Assembly (NCBI GenBank): GCA_041395325.1
Contig: JAWLAT010000007.1
Location: 124,001-188,000 of the forward strand
DNA length: 64,000 nt
From: JAWLAT01 sp041395325
GTDB lineage: Bacteria > Pseudomonadota > Gammaproteobacteria > Xanthomonadales > SZUA-5
Direction of reading: 5' to 3'
The translations under genes were made by a program, and so were the position numbers. The number at the start of each line of letters is the position of its first letter. The first letter of the stretch is position 1. Positions 8,539 through 16,598 of this stretch are shown piece by piece. The notes under the pieces were generated by a model that was given only the letters and a program-made list of their open reading frames with translations, was not told the DNA's origin and searched no databases.

Positions 8539-9230
8539 CGGTGGAATCGTCTTCGCTGCAGGAGCGCCTGGAAAGCGGAGGGGCAGCCGAGCACTGCGCG
8601 TCGGCCGGGATCCGTGCCAGTCATGGCCGAGCAGTGGCCAACTACTACCGCTGGCATGCGCCGATCTACGACCTGACTCGCTGGAGCTTCCTGTTCGGTC
8701 GCCAGCGGCTGCTGCTCGAGGCAGCAGCCCGGTTGAACTCGCCCCGACGCCTGCTGGAGATCGGCGTGGGTACCGGCCGCAACCTGGCCTGGCTGCATCG
8801 GCGCTGGCCGGAGGCGTGTTGCACCGGTGTGGATCTGTCACCCGGCATGATCCAGCAGGCGCGTCGACGTTTTGGCAGTGACCATCCCCAGATCACCTTG
8901 GTCGAGGCGGCCTTTGACCGGCAGCTGTTGCCCGAAGCGCAGGATTTGATCGTCCTGTCCTATGTGCTGACCATGGCCGGACCCGCGCGTCAGGCTCTGA
9001 TCGCCGAGGCGCTGGCGAGTCTCGCGCCGGGTGGGCTGCTGGCCGTGGTCGACTTTGACGATACGCCGTTGCCGGTCTGGCGACACTGGATGGCACGCAA
9101 TCACGTGGCCGTGGATGGCCAGTTGCGACCGGAACTGGAGGCGGTGGCGCCGGCTGAGTGGGGCCGAGGGGGCCGGGCCTATGCCGGGCTGTGGCGCTGG
9201 TTCATCCATCTGCATCGTCGGGTTCCCTGA
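8535..9230 (+). CDS. btaB: BtaB, SAM-dependent N-methyltransferase for betaine lipid
   Basis: 231 aa class I methyltransferase. BtaB methylates diacylglycerylhomoserine three times to DGTS. The N-terminal YYRWHAPIYDLTRWSFLFGR segment is the typical opening of the BtaB/UbiE-like group, followed by SAM motif I LLEIGVGTGRNLAWL, CTGVDLSPGMIQQARRR and the LIVLSYVLTM/APGGLLAVVDF blocks. There is no ATG before the methyltransferase core; a GTG at 8535 overlaps the btaA stop (GTGA) and another GTG lies at 8541, so one of these is the start. The function call rests mainly on the overlap with btaA. Confidence 0.82.
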   Translation: MTVESSSLQERLESGGAAEHCASAGIRASHGRAVANYYRWHAPIYDLTRWSFLFGRQRLLLEAAARLNSPRRLLEIGVGTGRNLAWLHRRWPEACCTGVDLSPGMIQQARRRFGSDHPQITLVEAAFDRQLLPEAQDLIVLSYVLTMAGPARQALIAEALASLAPGGLLAVVDFDDTPLPVWRHWMARNHVAVDGQLRPELEAVAPAEWGRGGRAYAGLWRWFIHLHRRVP

Positions 9231-9276
9231 ATCCGGCCGCTATCCAGATCGCGCTGCAGCCGGCGCGTGAGGAAAG

Positions 9277-9297
9277 TGATGCAGTAGACTGTAATCA
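9277..9297. promoter_or_regulatory. Possible operator/promoter upstream of zur-like gene
   Basis: An imperfect inverted repeat, TGATGCAG then CTGTAATCA, lies 23-43 bases before the ATG of the Fur-family gene, and a TAGACT hexamer within it could serve as a -10 element. Autoregulation would fit a Fur-family gene, but the match to any published Zur box is not strong. Confidence 0.25.
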
Positions 9298-9319
9298 TGT
9301 CCAGCGGACGATCCACGCG

Positions 9320-9796
9320 ATGACCCGTTGCGGAGCGCATGACCACGATCATGCGCCGGAAGAGTTGCTGCTGACGGCTGAACGGGCCTGTCGCGACGCC
9401 GGTCTGCGGCTGACCGAGATCCGTCGGCGCGTGCTGGCGTTGATTGCCAGCGAACCGCGGCCGATCAAGGCCTATGATCTGATGGCGCAGCTGAGCGACG
9501 AGCGCGGTCGGCCGGCGGCACCACCGACAGTCTACCGGGCGCTGGAGTTTCTGCTCGAGCACGGATTCATCCATCGGATCGAGTCGCTCAACGCCTACGT
9601 GACCTGTCCGCATCCGAGCGAGCCGCATCGGACCCGCTTCCTGATCTGTGATCAGTGTCAGGAGACCATTGAACTGGAAGACGACGGGCTGAGCCGGCGC
9701 CTGGAACTGCAGGCGCAGGCGCAGGGTTTCCTGCCCCAGCGCGAACTGGTCGAGATACATGGTGTTTGCCGCGCCTGCCAGGCGGCCAATGCCTGA
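9320..9796 (+). CDS. zur: Fur-family transcriptional repressor, Zur-like
   Basis: 158 aa. Winged-helix DNA-binding half (about 15-90) with GLRLTEIRRRVLALI and PPTVYRALEFLLEHGFIHRIESLNAYV, then a metal-binding half with two CxxC pairs (C110/C113 and C150/C153) that hold the structural zinc in this family. The histidine-rich start CGAHDHDH and the H-x-x-HP/SEPH segment favour Zur over Fur. Zur represses zinc-uptake genes when zinc is plentiful. The stop overlaps the ATG of the following zinc-enzyme gene, so the two are probably co-expressed. Confidence 0.82.
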   Translation: MTRCGAHDHDHAPEELLLTAERACRDAGLRLTEIRRRVLALIASEPRPIKAYDLMAQLSDERGRPAAPPTVYRALEFLLEHGFIHRIESLNAYVTCPHPSEPHRTRFLICDQCQETIELEDDGLSRRLELQAQAQGFLPQRELVEIHGVCRACQAANA

Positions 9797-11135
9797 CCCG
9801 GCGGCCGTTGCAGTGGATTCGCGCGAGGTTCGATGGTCGTCCCTGCGCGCGCTGCTCTGCGGGCTCGTCCTGGGTAGCGCAGTGGGCGCTCAGACCTTGC
9901 CGGTCAGCACCGAGGTGGACACCGAGGCGCCTAGCCAGATTCCAGTCCAGAGCGAGACCGAGGCGGCGCTGCTGGACAGCCATGAAGGTCTGGACACGCC
10001 ACCAGCGCCTGCGATGATCGGCGGACCCAGCAGTCTGATCGTGCTGGGCCACGACATCGCGCCCGGCCGCATTCGTACCCTGAAATGGGCCGCCGGGCAG
10101 ACCTTTGTGGGGACCGCGCTGGAAACGCCGGTGGTGGTCGTTCGCGGCGCCCTGCCTGGCCCGACGCTATGCCTGACCGCGGGTATCCATGGCGACGAAC
10201 TCAATGGCATCGAAGTGGTGCGGCGGGTGCTGGCACGTACGCAGCCGGCCGAATTGTCTGGCACCTTGATCGGCGTGCCGATCGTCAATCTGGCCGGCTT
10301 CTCGCGTGGCTCGCGCTATCTGCCCGACCGACGCGATCTGAACCGGTTCTTTCCCGGTCGACCCAACGGCAGTTCGGCCTCGCGCATCGCCCACAGCTTC
10401 TTCAACGGCGTGATCCAGCACTGCGATGCGCTGGTCGATTTCCATACAGGCTCCTTCGAGCGCACCAATTTGCCGCAGGTCCGAGGCGACCTGCGCATTG
10501 CCGCCGTGCTGGAGATGACCCGCGGTTTTGGCGCCACGTCGGTGCTGCACTCCCCCGGCTCGCGCGGGATGTTGCGTCGCGCCGCGACTGAAGCAGGGAT
10601 TCCCGCGGTGACCTTCGAGCTGGGTGCGCCGGTGCGACTGCAGCCTGAAGAGATCGAACATGGCGTACACGCCATGGAGACCCTGCTCTACAAGCTGGGA
10701 ATCGCGCGCCGGGCGCGCCTGTGGCGCGAACCACAGCCGGTGTTTTATGACGCCAAATGGGTGCGCGTCACCACCGGCGGCTTTTTCTTCAGCAACGTCA
10801 AACTGGGCGAATCGATTCGCGCCGGCCAGCGGGTCGGACGGGTAGTCGATCCAGTCAGTGATTTCAGCACCGAGATCGTCTCGCCGGTGCGCGGCCGAGT
10901 GCTCGGGATGGCGCTGAATCAGGTCGTGATGCCGGGTTTTGCCGCCTTCAATATTGGGGTGGAGACTTCCGAAGTCCAGGCCGTGCTCGACGCCAAGATT
11001 CGCGACCCGGCCGCGGAAGAGCTCAGCGACCTCGAGCGGGTCGACGAAGCCGAAGGGGAGGGCGAGGAGAGTCCACCAACGAGTGGGCCGCCAACGTCGC
11101 CGCCGGAAGATGAAGAGGATCGTGACGGCGAGTAG
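9789..11135 (+). CDS. Exported succinylglutamate desuccinylase/aspartoacylase-family protein (M14-like zinc enzyme)
   Basis: 448 aa. A hydrophobic signal segment (SLRALLCGLVLGSAVGAQ, about residues 18-36) precedes the AstE/aspartoacylase zinc carboxypeptidase fold. Zinc ligands are visible in GIHGDELNG (His and Glu) and DFHTGS (second His); the catalytic Glu is probably in VTFELGAP. A C-terminal beta domain (SPVRGRVLGMALNQVVMPGFAAFNIG) is typical of the longer members. The tail is strongly acidic (EGEGEESPP... PEDEEDRDGE). It overlaps the zur-like gene by 8 bp. Substrate is unknown; family members remove acyl groups from amino acids or act on peptides. Export makes a cell-wall peptide or extracellular substrate more likely than arginine catabolism. 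Confidence 0.75.
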   Translation: MPDPAAVAVDSREVRWSSLRALLCGLVLGSAVGAQTLPVSTEVDTEAPSQIPVQSETEAALLDSHEGLDTPPAPAMIGGPSSLIVLGHDIAPGRIRTLKWAAGQTFVGTALETPVVVVRGALPGPTLCLTAGIHGDELNGIEVVRRVLARTQPAELSGTLIGVPIVNLAGFSRGSRYLPDRRDLNRFFPGRPNGSSASRIAHSFFNGVIQHCDALVDFHTGSFERTNLPQVRGDLRIAAVLEMTRGFGATSVLHSPGSRGMLRRAATEAGIPAVTFELGAPVRLQPEEIEHGVHAMETLLYKLGIARRARLWREPQPVFYDAKWVRVTTGGFFFSNVKLGESIRAGQRVGRVVDPVSDFSTEIVSPVRGRVLGMALNQVVMPGFAAFNIGVETSEVQAVLDAKIRDPAAEELSDLERVDEAEGEGEESPPTSGPPTSPPEDEEDRDGE

Positions 11136-11154
11136 TGTGTGTCGTCAGTACGGC

Positions 11155-12252
11155 CTACAGTCGTGGTCGTTGCTGCAGCACGACTTCGACACTGAAGGGA
11201 ATGCCACCTCGCAAACCCTCGACGCGAACTCGCTCACCCGGCTCTTGAGCTGACTCCAGCTCGCGTGCCTGCGCCACACTGACCACGTCTTCGCCCGCCA
11301 GTCGCAACACCAGATCGCCTCGCTGCAGTCCCGCCTGACTCGCGGGGCCGCTGGCATTCACCGTCACGACGATCAGCGCCGGCCTGACTTCGCCCGACAA
11401 TGTACTGCGCAGCTCGCGTTCATCGAACTCGGCTCCCAGCCAGCCGCGCGTGACGAAACCTTGTCGGACGATGTCATCAAGCACCCGCGAGGCGATCGAA
11501 TAGGGGATCGCGAAGCCGATACCTTCGGCGCCGATATTGCGCGCCAGATTGGCTGTGTTGATGCCGATCAGTCGACCCTCCACATCGATCAGGGCCCCGC
11601 CCGAGTTACCCGTGTTGATGGCAGCGTCGGTCTGGATGAAGCTCTCGTAGGTGCTGAGATTCAGGCGCGAGCGGCCGGTGGCACTGACGATCCCCATGGT
11701 GACGGTCTGGCCGATGCCGAAAGGGTTGCCAATGGCCAGCACCACATCGCCAATGCGAACCGAATCAGCCGGTGCGAAGCCCACCGTGGTCAGATTGCTG
11801 CCGTCGATCTTCAACACGGCCAGATCGGTGTCAGGATCACTGCCGACAATCTCGGCACTGGCAATGCGGCCGTCCCACAGCACGGCCTGAATCTCCACCG
11901 CTGCGCGGATGACGTGGTGATTGGTCAGCATGTAGCCGTCTTCGGTGACAATCACCGCCGATCCGAGGCTTTGCTCCAGCCGGTGTCGTGGGCGGCCAGC
12001 AGGACTCATGCCCATGATTTGCGCAGCCAGGCCTGGCGGTACCTGAGGTTCGGCGACCAGCTTGGTGGCGTAGATGTTGACGACCGCCGGCGCCGCCAGC
12101 GCCACCGCATCGGCGTAGGAATCGACCCTGGCGGACGCAGTGCCTGTGCTGCTCGTTGGGGCCACGCCCTGACCACGCAATACCAGCACGATGAAGGCCA
12201 GGGCCAGTCCGACGACGACCCAACGCAGGAGGAATGCCAGACTCTGCTGCAT
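11155..12252 (-). CDS. DegS-like HtrA serine protease with PDZ domain
   Basis: About 365 aa. One N-terminal membrane anchor (SLAFLLRWVVVGLALAFIVLVLRG) then a trypsin-like domain with the triad in NHHV (His), DTDLAVLK (Asp) and GNSGGAL (Ser), and a single C-terminal PDZ domain. One PDZ and an uncleaved anchor resemble DegS/AlgW, periplasmic sensors that cut anti-sigma factors, rather than two-PDZ DegP. Two starts are possible, 12264 and 12252; an AGAGGA motif touches the first and is 12 bases from the second, so 12252 is preferred. It is divergent from petA and converges on the desuccinylase gene; this neighbourhood (htrA beside petABC) is common in Xanthomonadales. Confidence 0.85.
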   Translation of the reverse strand: MQQSLAFLLRWVVVGLALAFIVLVLRGQGVAPTSSTGTASARVDSYADAVALAAPAVVNIYATKLVAEPQVPPGLAAQIMGMSPAGRPRHRLEQSLGSAVIVTEDGYMLTNHHVIRAAVEIQAVLWDGRIASAEIVGSDPDTDLAVLKIDGSNLTTVGFAPADSVRIGDVVLAIGNPFGIGQTVTMGIVSATGRSRLNLSTYESFIQTDAAINTGNSGGALIDVEGRLIGINTANLARNIGAEGIGFAIPYSIASRVLDDIVRQGFVTRGWLGAEFDERELRSTLSGEVRPALIVVTVNASGPASQAGLQRGDLVLRLAGEDVVSVAQARELESAQEPGERVRVEGLRGGIPFSVEVVLQQRPRL

Positions 12253-12295
12253 GCTCGGTGGCATTCCTCTGTGGTGCCGGTGGGGGTGCAATTGA

Positions 12296-12325
12296 TTGTC
12301 CGGGCGTTAAGGCATCCTGTAAACT
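12296..12325 (+). promoter_or_regulatory. Candidate petA promoter
   Basis: A TTGTCC hexamer (12296-12301), an 18-base spacer and TAAACT (12320-12325) give a moderate sigma-70-type match. Transcription would start about 12332, i.e. inside or just before the leader hairpin. Confidence 0.4.
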
Positions 12326-12327
12326 CG

Positions 12328-12362
12328 CGGGCTTGGTGGGCGAACCCACCGCCCGTTTTTTT
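12328..12362 (+). terminator. Intrinsic-terminator-like hairpin in the petA leader
   Basis: CGGGC-TT-GGTGGG-CGAA-CCCACC-GCCCG followed by seven T. The stem has 11 pairs with a two-base bulge and a CGAA tetraloop, and the U-tract starts directly after it. It is oriented with petA and lies 21 bases before the ATG. No plus-strand gene ends upstream closer than 11135, so it is not an obvious end of another operon. Confidence 0.75.
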
Positions 12363-12383
12363 CCCAGAACTCCGGAGTGGTCC

Positions 12384-12986
12384 ATGGCCCAGCAGCCAGC
12401 CGATCCCGGGCGCCGTCGCTTCCTCACTGCCACCACTGCCGTGGTCGGCGGGGTGGGTGTCGCGGCCGCCGCGGTTCCCTTCATCAGCGCCTGGAAGCCC
12501 AGTGCCCGCGCGATTGCCGCCGGTGCACCGGTGACCGTCGATATCAGTCGCCTGCAGGTGGGCGGCCAGCAGATCGTGCAATGGCGCAAACGCCCGGTCT
12601 GGATCGTGCGGCGCACGCCTGCCTTGCTCGAGGCCCTGCCGGCGCAGGACGACCGGCTGAAGGATCCGGACAGCAATGTCATCGATCAGCAGCCCGACTA
12701 CGCCAAGAACGAGTACCGCTCGCTGCGTCCCGACGTGCTGGTTCTTGTGGGCTCCTGCACCCATCTGGGCTGCTCGCCGAAGTACCACCCGGAAATGCAG
12801 CCGGTGGCCTGGGACGAGAACTGGCAGGGTGGTTTCTTCTGCCCCTGCCACAACTCCAAGTTCGATATGGCTGGCCGCGTTTACGAAGGTTCGCCGGCAC
12901 CGACCAATCTGGTGGTCCCGCCCTATTACTTCGTCGACGACAACACGATCGTCGTCGGCGTTGATCCCGAGCAGGAGGCTGCCTGA
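12384..12986 (+). CDS. petA: Ubiquinol-cytochrome c reductase, Rieske iron-sulfur subunit
   Basis: 200 aa. It carries the [2Fe-2S] cluster that takes the first electron from ubiquinol in the bc1 complex. The two cluster boxes are CTHLGC (about 131-136) and CPCHNS (about 153-158). The N-terminus has a twin-arginine type export signal (GRRRFLTATT) and one membrane anchor. Start at 12384 fits the family. Its TGA overlaps the ATG of petB (TGATG). Confidence 0.97.
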   Translation: MAQQPADPGRRRFLTATTAVVGGVGVAAAAVPFISAWKPSARAIAAGAPVTVDISRLQVGGQQIVQWRKRPVWIVRRTPALLEALPAQDDRLKDPDSNVIDQQPDYAKNEYRSLRPDVLVLVGSCTHLGCSPKYHPEMQPVAWDENWQGGFFCPCHNSKFDMAGRVYEGSPAPTNLVVPPYYFVDDNTIVVGVDPEQEAA

Positions 12987-14227
12987 TGGCCGGAGAGCGC
13001 ACGTCCACCGCCACCGGGCTGCTCGGCTGGTTCGACCAGCGGCTGCCCGTGGTTGATTTCTGGAATAAGCACGTCGGTCAGTACTACGCGCCGAAGAACT
13101 TCAACCTCTGGTACTACTTCGGCTCGTTGGCGCTGCTGATGCTGGTCAACCAGATCGTCACCGGCATCTGGCTGACGATGCACTACAAGCCCTCCGAGGC
13201 TGAGGCCTTTGCCTCGGTCGAGTACATCATGCGTGAGGTGGAATGGGGCTGGCTCATTCGCTACATGCATTCGACCGGTGCCTCGTTCTTCTTCATCGTG
13301 GTCTACCTGCATATGTTCCGCGGGCTGATCTACGGGTCCTACCAGAAGCCACGCGAGCTGATCTGGGTGCTGGGCATGCTGATCTTCCTGGCGCTGATGG
13401 CCGAGGCCTTCATGGGCTATGTGCTGCCTTGGGGCCAGATGTCCTTCTGGGGGGCGCAGGTGATCGTGTCGCTGTTCGGCGCCATTCCCTGGATCGGGCC
13501 GGATCTGGTGATTTGGATCCAGGGCGACTATCTGCCCGCCGATGCCACGCTGAACCGCTTCTTCGCGCTGCACGTGGTAGCGATGCCGCTGGCGATCCTG
13601 TTGCTGGTGGTGCTGCATCTGGCTGCGCTGCACGAAGTGGGTTCGAACAACCCCGATGGCGTGGACATCAAGAAGCTCAAGGACGCCAGCGGCAAGCCGC
13701 TGGACGGCATCCCTTTCCATCCGTACTACACGGTCAAGGATCTGTTCGGAGCGGGTGCGCTGCTGACGCTGTTTGCCGCGGTGATCTTCTTTGAGCCCAC
13801 TTTTGGCGGGCTGTTCCTCGAGCACGACAACTTTGTCGAGGCCAATCCGCTGGTCACGCCCGAGCACATCAAGCCGGTGTGGTACTTCACGCCCTTCTAC
13901 GCGATGTTGCGCGCCATTCCCGACAAGCTGTTCGGCGTCATCATCATGGGCGCCGCGGTGATGATTCTGTTCGCACTGCCCTGGCTGGATCGCAGCAAGG
14001 TGCGCTCGATCCGCTACCGCGGTCCGCTGACCAAGGCGGCCGTGGCGATTTTCGTGGTGGCTTTCGTCGGACTGGCCTGGCTGGGTTCGCAGCCTGGCAG
14101 CATTCTGCAGACGATGATGGCGCAGATCTTCACGGTGATCTATTTCCTCTTCTTCCTTGCGATGCCGTGGTTCACCGCGGCGGACAAGGTCAAGCCGGTT
14201 CCGGAACGGGTGACGATGCATGACTAG
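12986..14227 (+). CDS. petB: Cytochrome b of the bc1 complex
   Basis: 413 aa integral membrane protein with two b hemes and the quinol-oxidation and quinone-reduction sites. Heme-ligand helices are seen at RYMHSTGASFFFIVVYLHMFRGLIYGSY and in FFALHVVAMPLAILLLVVLHLAALHE. The Qo-site loop reads PVWYFTPFYAMLRAIPDK, i.e. PVWY in place of the mitochondrial PEWY, which as I recall is common in beta- and gammaproteobacterial enzymes. About eight membrane helices. The stop overlaps petC. Confidence 0.97.
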   Translation: MAGERTSTATGLLGWFDQRLPVVDFWNKHVGQYYAPKNFNLWYYFGSLALLMLVNQIVTGIWLTMHYKPSEAEAFASVEYIMREVEWGWLIRYMHSTGASFFFIVVYLHMFRGLIYGSYQKPRELIWVLGMLIFLALMAEAFMGYVLPWGQMSFWGAQVIVSLFGAIPWIGPDLVIWIQGDYLPADATLNRFFALHVVAMPLAILLLVVLHLAALHEVGSNNPDGVDIKKLKDASGKPLDGIPFHPYYTVKDLFGAGALLTLFAAVIFFEPTFGGLFLEHDNFVEANPLVTPEHIKPVWYFTPFYAMLRAIPDKLFGVIIMGAAVMILFALPWLDRSKVRSIRYRGPLTKAAVAIFVVAFVGLAWLGSQPGSILQTMMAQIFTVIYFLFFLAMPWFTAADKVKPVPERVTMHD

Positions 14228-14963
14228 GTCGATCTTTTCTCTGCTGGCGGGCCTGCTGTTCGCCACGACCGTGCAGGCTGCCGGTGGCGGAGCCCTGCTG
14301 GCTCAGGCCGAAGCGCAGGTGAGCGATCAGGCCAGCCTGCAACGCGGCGCCCAGTTGTATTTCAACTATTGCTCCGGCTGTCATGGCATCAAGTACATGC
14401 GCTACAGCCGCATCGCGAAGGACCTCAATCTGAGCGAAGAGCAGTTGATGGCCAACCTGGTGTTCACCGGCGCCAAGCCGGGCGAACTGGTCACGGCTGC
14501 GATGCCGGCGGCGTCGTCGGCCTGGTTCGGCGCGGCGCCGCCAGATCTGTCGTTGACCGCGCGATCGCGCGGTGTCGACTGGATCTACAGCTATCTGAAG
14601 GGCTTCTACATCGATCCGGAACGCCCACTGGGCTGGAACAACACCGTGTTCCCCGGTGCCAGCATGCCAAACGTGCTGTGGGAGCGTCAGGGGATTCAGA
14701 AGCTGGCCGAGCATCATGATGCCCACGCCGAAGGCGGCCACGGTCCGGCCTTCGGTGACCAGTTCGAACAGGTCAGCGAAGGCAGCCGCAGTGGCGAGCA
14801 GTTCGATCAGGACGCCCGCGACATTGCAAACTTTTTGCAGTATGTCGGCGAGCCCGCAGCACTGCAGCGTGAGCACTATGGCGTCTGGGTGTTCCTCTAT
14901 CTGGTGCTGCTGACCTGCGTGTTGTACGTGCTCAAGCACGAATTCTGGCGCGACGTGCACTGA
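14220..14963 (+). CDS. petC: Cytochrome c1 of the bc1 complex
   Basis: 247 aa. Signal peptide (MTRSIFSLLAGLLFATTVQA), heme attachment site YCSGCHGIKYMRYSR (about 49-63) and a C-terminal anchor (WVFLYLVLLTCVLYVLKHEF). It passes electrons from the Rieske protein to a soluble or membrane cytochrome c. Its ATG lies 8 bases inside the end of petB. The petA-petB-petC order with overlaps shows one operon. Confidence 0.96.
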   Translation: MTRSIFSLLAGLLFATTVQAAGGGALLAQAEAQVSDQASLQRGAQLYFNYCSGCHGIKYMRYSRIAKDLNLSEEQLMANLVFTGAKPGELVTAAMPAASSAWFGAAPPDLSLTARSRGVDWIYSYLKGFYIDPERPLGWNNTVFPGASMPNVLWERQGIQKLAEHHDAHAEGGHGPAFGDQFEQVSEGSRSGEQFDQDARDIANFLQYVGEPAALQREHYGVWVFLYLVLLTCVLYVLKHEFWRDVH

Positions 14964-14974
14964 CCCAGCGAACG

Positions 14975-15006
14975 GCACCGATCGGATCAACCGATTCGGT
15001 CGGTGC
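14975..15006 (+). terminator. Weak stem-loop between petC and sspA
   Basis: GCACCGA and TCGGTGC form a 7-bp stem, with inner TCGG/CCGA pairs, followed by only TCTT. It could attenuate rather than stop transcription into sspA. Confidence 0.4.
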
Positions 15007-15092
15007 TCTTCGCAGCGCTTCTGGCCCCTTCAAGCCGAGTTGCCGTCGGTGCTAGCCTTGAGTACATCCACGGGCGGGTAGGAGCGGGGGCG

Positions 15093-15725
15093 ATGGCACC
15101 TCCAGGACCGCGGGCCAGACATGCGCTGACCCTGTACTCCGCGAACGACGGACTGGACAGTCATCTGGTCCGGCTCGTGCTGGCCGTCAAAGGCCTGCCG
15201 CACGATCGCATCATCGTCGACAATCCTCGCGTACAGCAGGAGTTGGCGCAGTACAACCCGCTGCAATCATTGCCGACGCTGGTGGAGCGGGACGTCGTGC
15301 TCTACACCTCGGCCGTCATCGCCGAGTATCTGGACGAGCGCTTTCCGCATCCGCCACTGCTGCCCAGTGACCCACTGGGTCGAGCACGCACTCGGCTGAC
15401 GGTTCATCGTGTCTGCGAAGAATGGGGCCGTCCCTTGCAGGCGCTGCTGGACGGATCAGCCGATCCGGACCAGCGCGAGCAGTTGCAGCAGGCCCTGGTG
15501 GGCAGCAATGACCTGTTCCGAATGGCCAAGTATTTCCTCAGTCCCGAGTTCGGTCTGGCCGACTGCGCCTTGTTGCCGATCCTCTGGCGCCTGCCAGCCG
15601 CAGGAATCCGATTGCGCGGCGCCGATGCGCTGCAGCAGTACTCGGACCGAATGCTGGCCGCGCCATTCTTCGAACGCAGCCTGACCGAGGTCGAGCGGCG
15701 CCTCGATCCGGCCAGCGGAACTTGA
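15093..15725 (+). CDS. sspA: Stringent starvation protein A homologue (GST-fold)
   Basis: 210 aa. SspA binds RNA polymerase and reprogrammes transcription in stationary phase and starvation. The GST-like N-terminal domain is visible (HALTLYSANDGLDSHLVRLVLAVKG, then QYNPLQSLPTLVERDVVLYTSAVIAEYLDERFPHPPLLPSDP) followed by a helical domain. Start chosen at 15093, eight bases after TAGGAG; the upstream frame extension is not part of the family. Position between petC and sspB is the classic order. Confidence 0.92.
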   Translation: MAPPGPRARHALTLYSANDGLDSHLVRLVLAVKGLPHDRIIVDNPRVQQELAQYNPLQSLPTLVERDVVLYTSAVIAEYLDERFPHPPLLPSDPLGRARTRLTVHRVCEEWGRPLQALLDGSADPDQREQLQQALVGSNDLFRMAKYFLSPEFGLADCALLPILWRLPAAGIRLRGADALQQYSDRMLAAPFFERSLTEVERRLDPASGT

Positions 15726-15771
15726 CAGTCTTGCGGTCGCCGGGCTCAATCGTGCGGGTGAAGGAGCCTGC

Positions 15772-16200
15772 ATGACCTCGACCCGACCCTATCTGCTGCG
15801 TGCCCTCTATCAGTGGGTGCTGGACAACGACTGTACCCCGCATGTGTTGATCGACGCGTCCATGAGTGGCGTGCAAGTCCCCGCCTCGGTGGTCAAGGAC
15901 GGTCAGGTGGTGCTGAATATTTCACCCACTGCAGTGGCTCATCTGGATCTGGGCAATGAGGCGATCAGCCTGAATGCGCGATTTGGCGGAGTCAGTCATC
16001 GCGTCCGTGCGCCGGTGGGCGCCGTTCTGGCCCTGTATGCGCGCGAGAATGGTCAAGGGATGATGTTCCCACCCGAGCAGGCGGAGGCCGACACCGCCGT
16101 TGAGTCCGTCGAGGAATCCCCAGGGCCGGTGATCGGTGATGATTCAAACCCCGTGCAACCCCCACCGCGCGGTCGCCCCAGCCTGAAAATCGTCAAGTAA
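15772..16200 (+). CDS. sspB: ClpXP adaptor SspB
   Basis: 142 aa. SspB tethers ssrA-tagged proteins to ClpX. The folded domain (about 1-105) shows RPYLLRALYQWVLDNDCTPH and VVLNISPTAVAHLDLGNEAISLNARFGG; a flexible acidic/proline linker follows, and the extreme C-terminus RGRPSLKIVK is the short ClpX-binding tail typical of the family. It lies 46 bases downstream of sspA. Confidence 0.95.
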   Translation: MTSTRPYLLRALYQWVLDNDCTPHVLIDASMSGVQVPASVVKDGQVVLNISPTAVAHLDLGNEAISLNARFGGVSHRVRAPVGAVLALYARENGQGMMFPPEQAEADTAVESVEESPGPVIGDDSNPVQPPPRGRPSLKIVK

Positions 16201-16217
16201 CACCCGCCGGAGACGAA

Positions 16218-16544
16218 CTACAGCCCGCCGTCCAGATAGACGCGGCCATCGGGCGTCTCGACCACCACCCAGCGCAACCGATTGCCCTCCAGGCGCGCAC
16301 TGCCGTGCCAGCGACTGGCGCGGTCCCCGCTGCAATCGAAGCCATAGTCCCGTGTCCATAGCGGACCCTGCCGCCAGCCCGCGCGCAGGCGTTCCAGACG
16401 CACCGATTGATCGAGCCATTGCAGGCCTTCCCGGCGGCAAATGCTGGCGATCAGCGTGGTCGCACGCTCGACGTCACGCCGGTAGGCGATGAAGCCATGG
16501 ATACCCAGCGCCAACAGCAGCAGAACGGACAGTTGCAGGGCCAC
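16218..16544 (-). CDS. DUF3301-type small membrane protein
   Basis: 108 aa. One N-terminal membrane helix (LQLSVLLLLALGIHGFIAY) then a small domain with the pattern CRREGLQWLDQSVRLERLR, RDYGFDCSG and YLDGGL that I associate with DUF3301. Function unknown. The start codon is GTG (16544); there is no strong ribosome site. It converges on sspB with 17 bases between stops. Confidence 0.65.
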   Translation of the reverse strand: MALQLSVLLLLALGIHGFIAYRRDVERATTLIASICRREGLQWLDQSVRLERLRAGWRQGPLWTRDYGFDCSGDRASRWHGSARLEGNRLRWVVVETPDGRVYLDGGL

Positions 16545-16598
16545 GGGATGACTCGAGGAATGGCAGCGCAGTCTATCGTGGGGGCGGCCTGAGCGCCG

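Noticed and set aside
13860..13900. PVWY in cytochrome b as an unusual Qo site
   Set aside because: As I recall it is a known variant in beta- and gammaproteobacteria, so not reported as novel.
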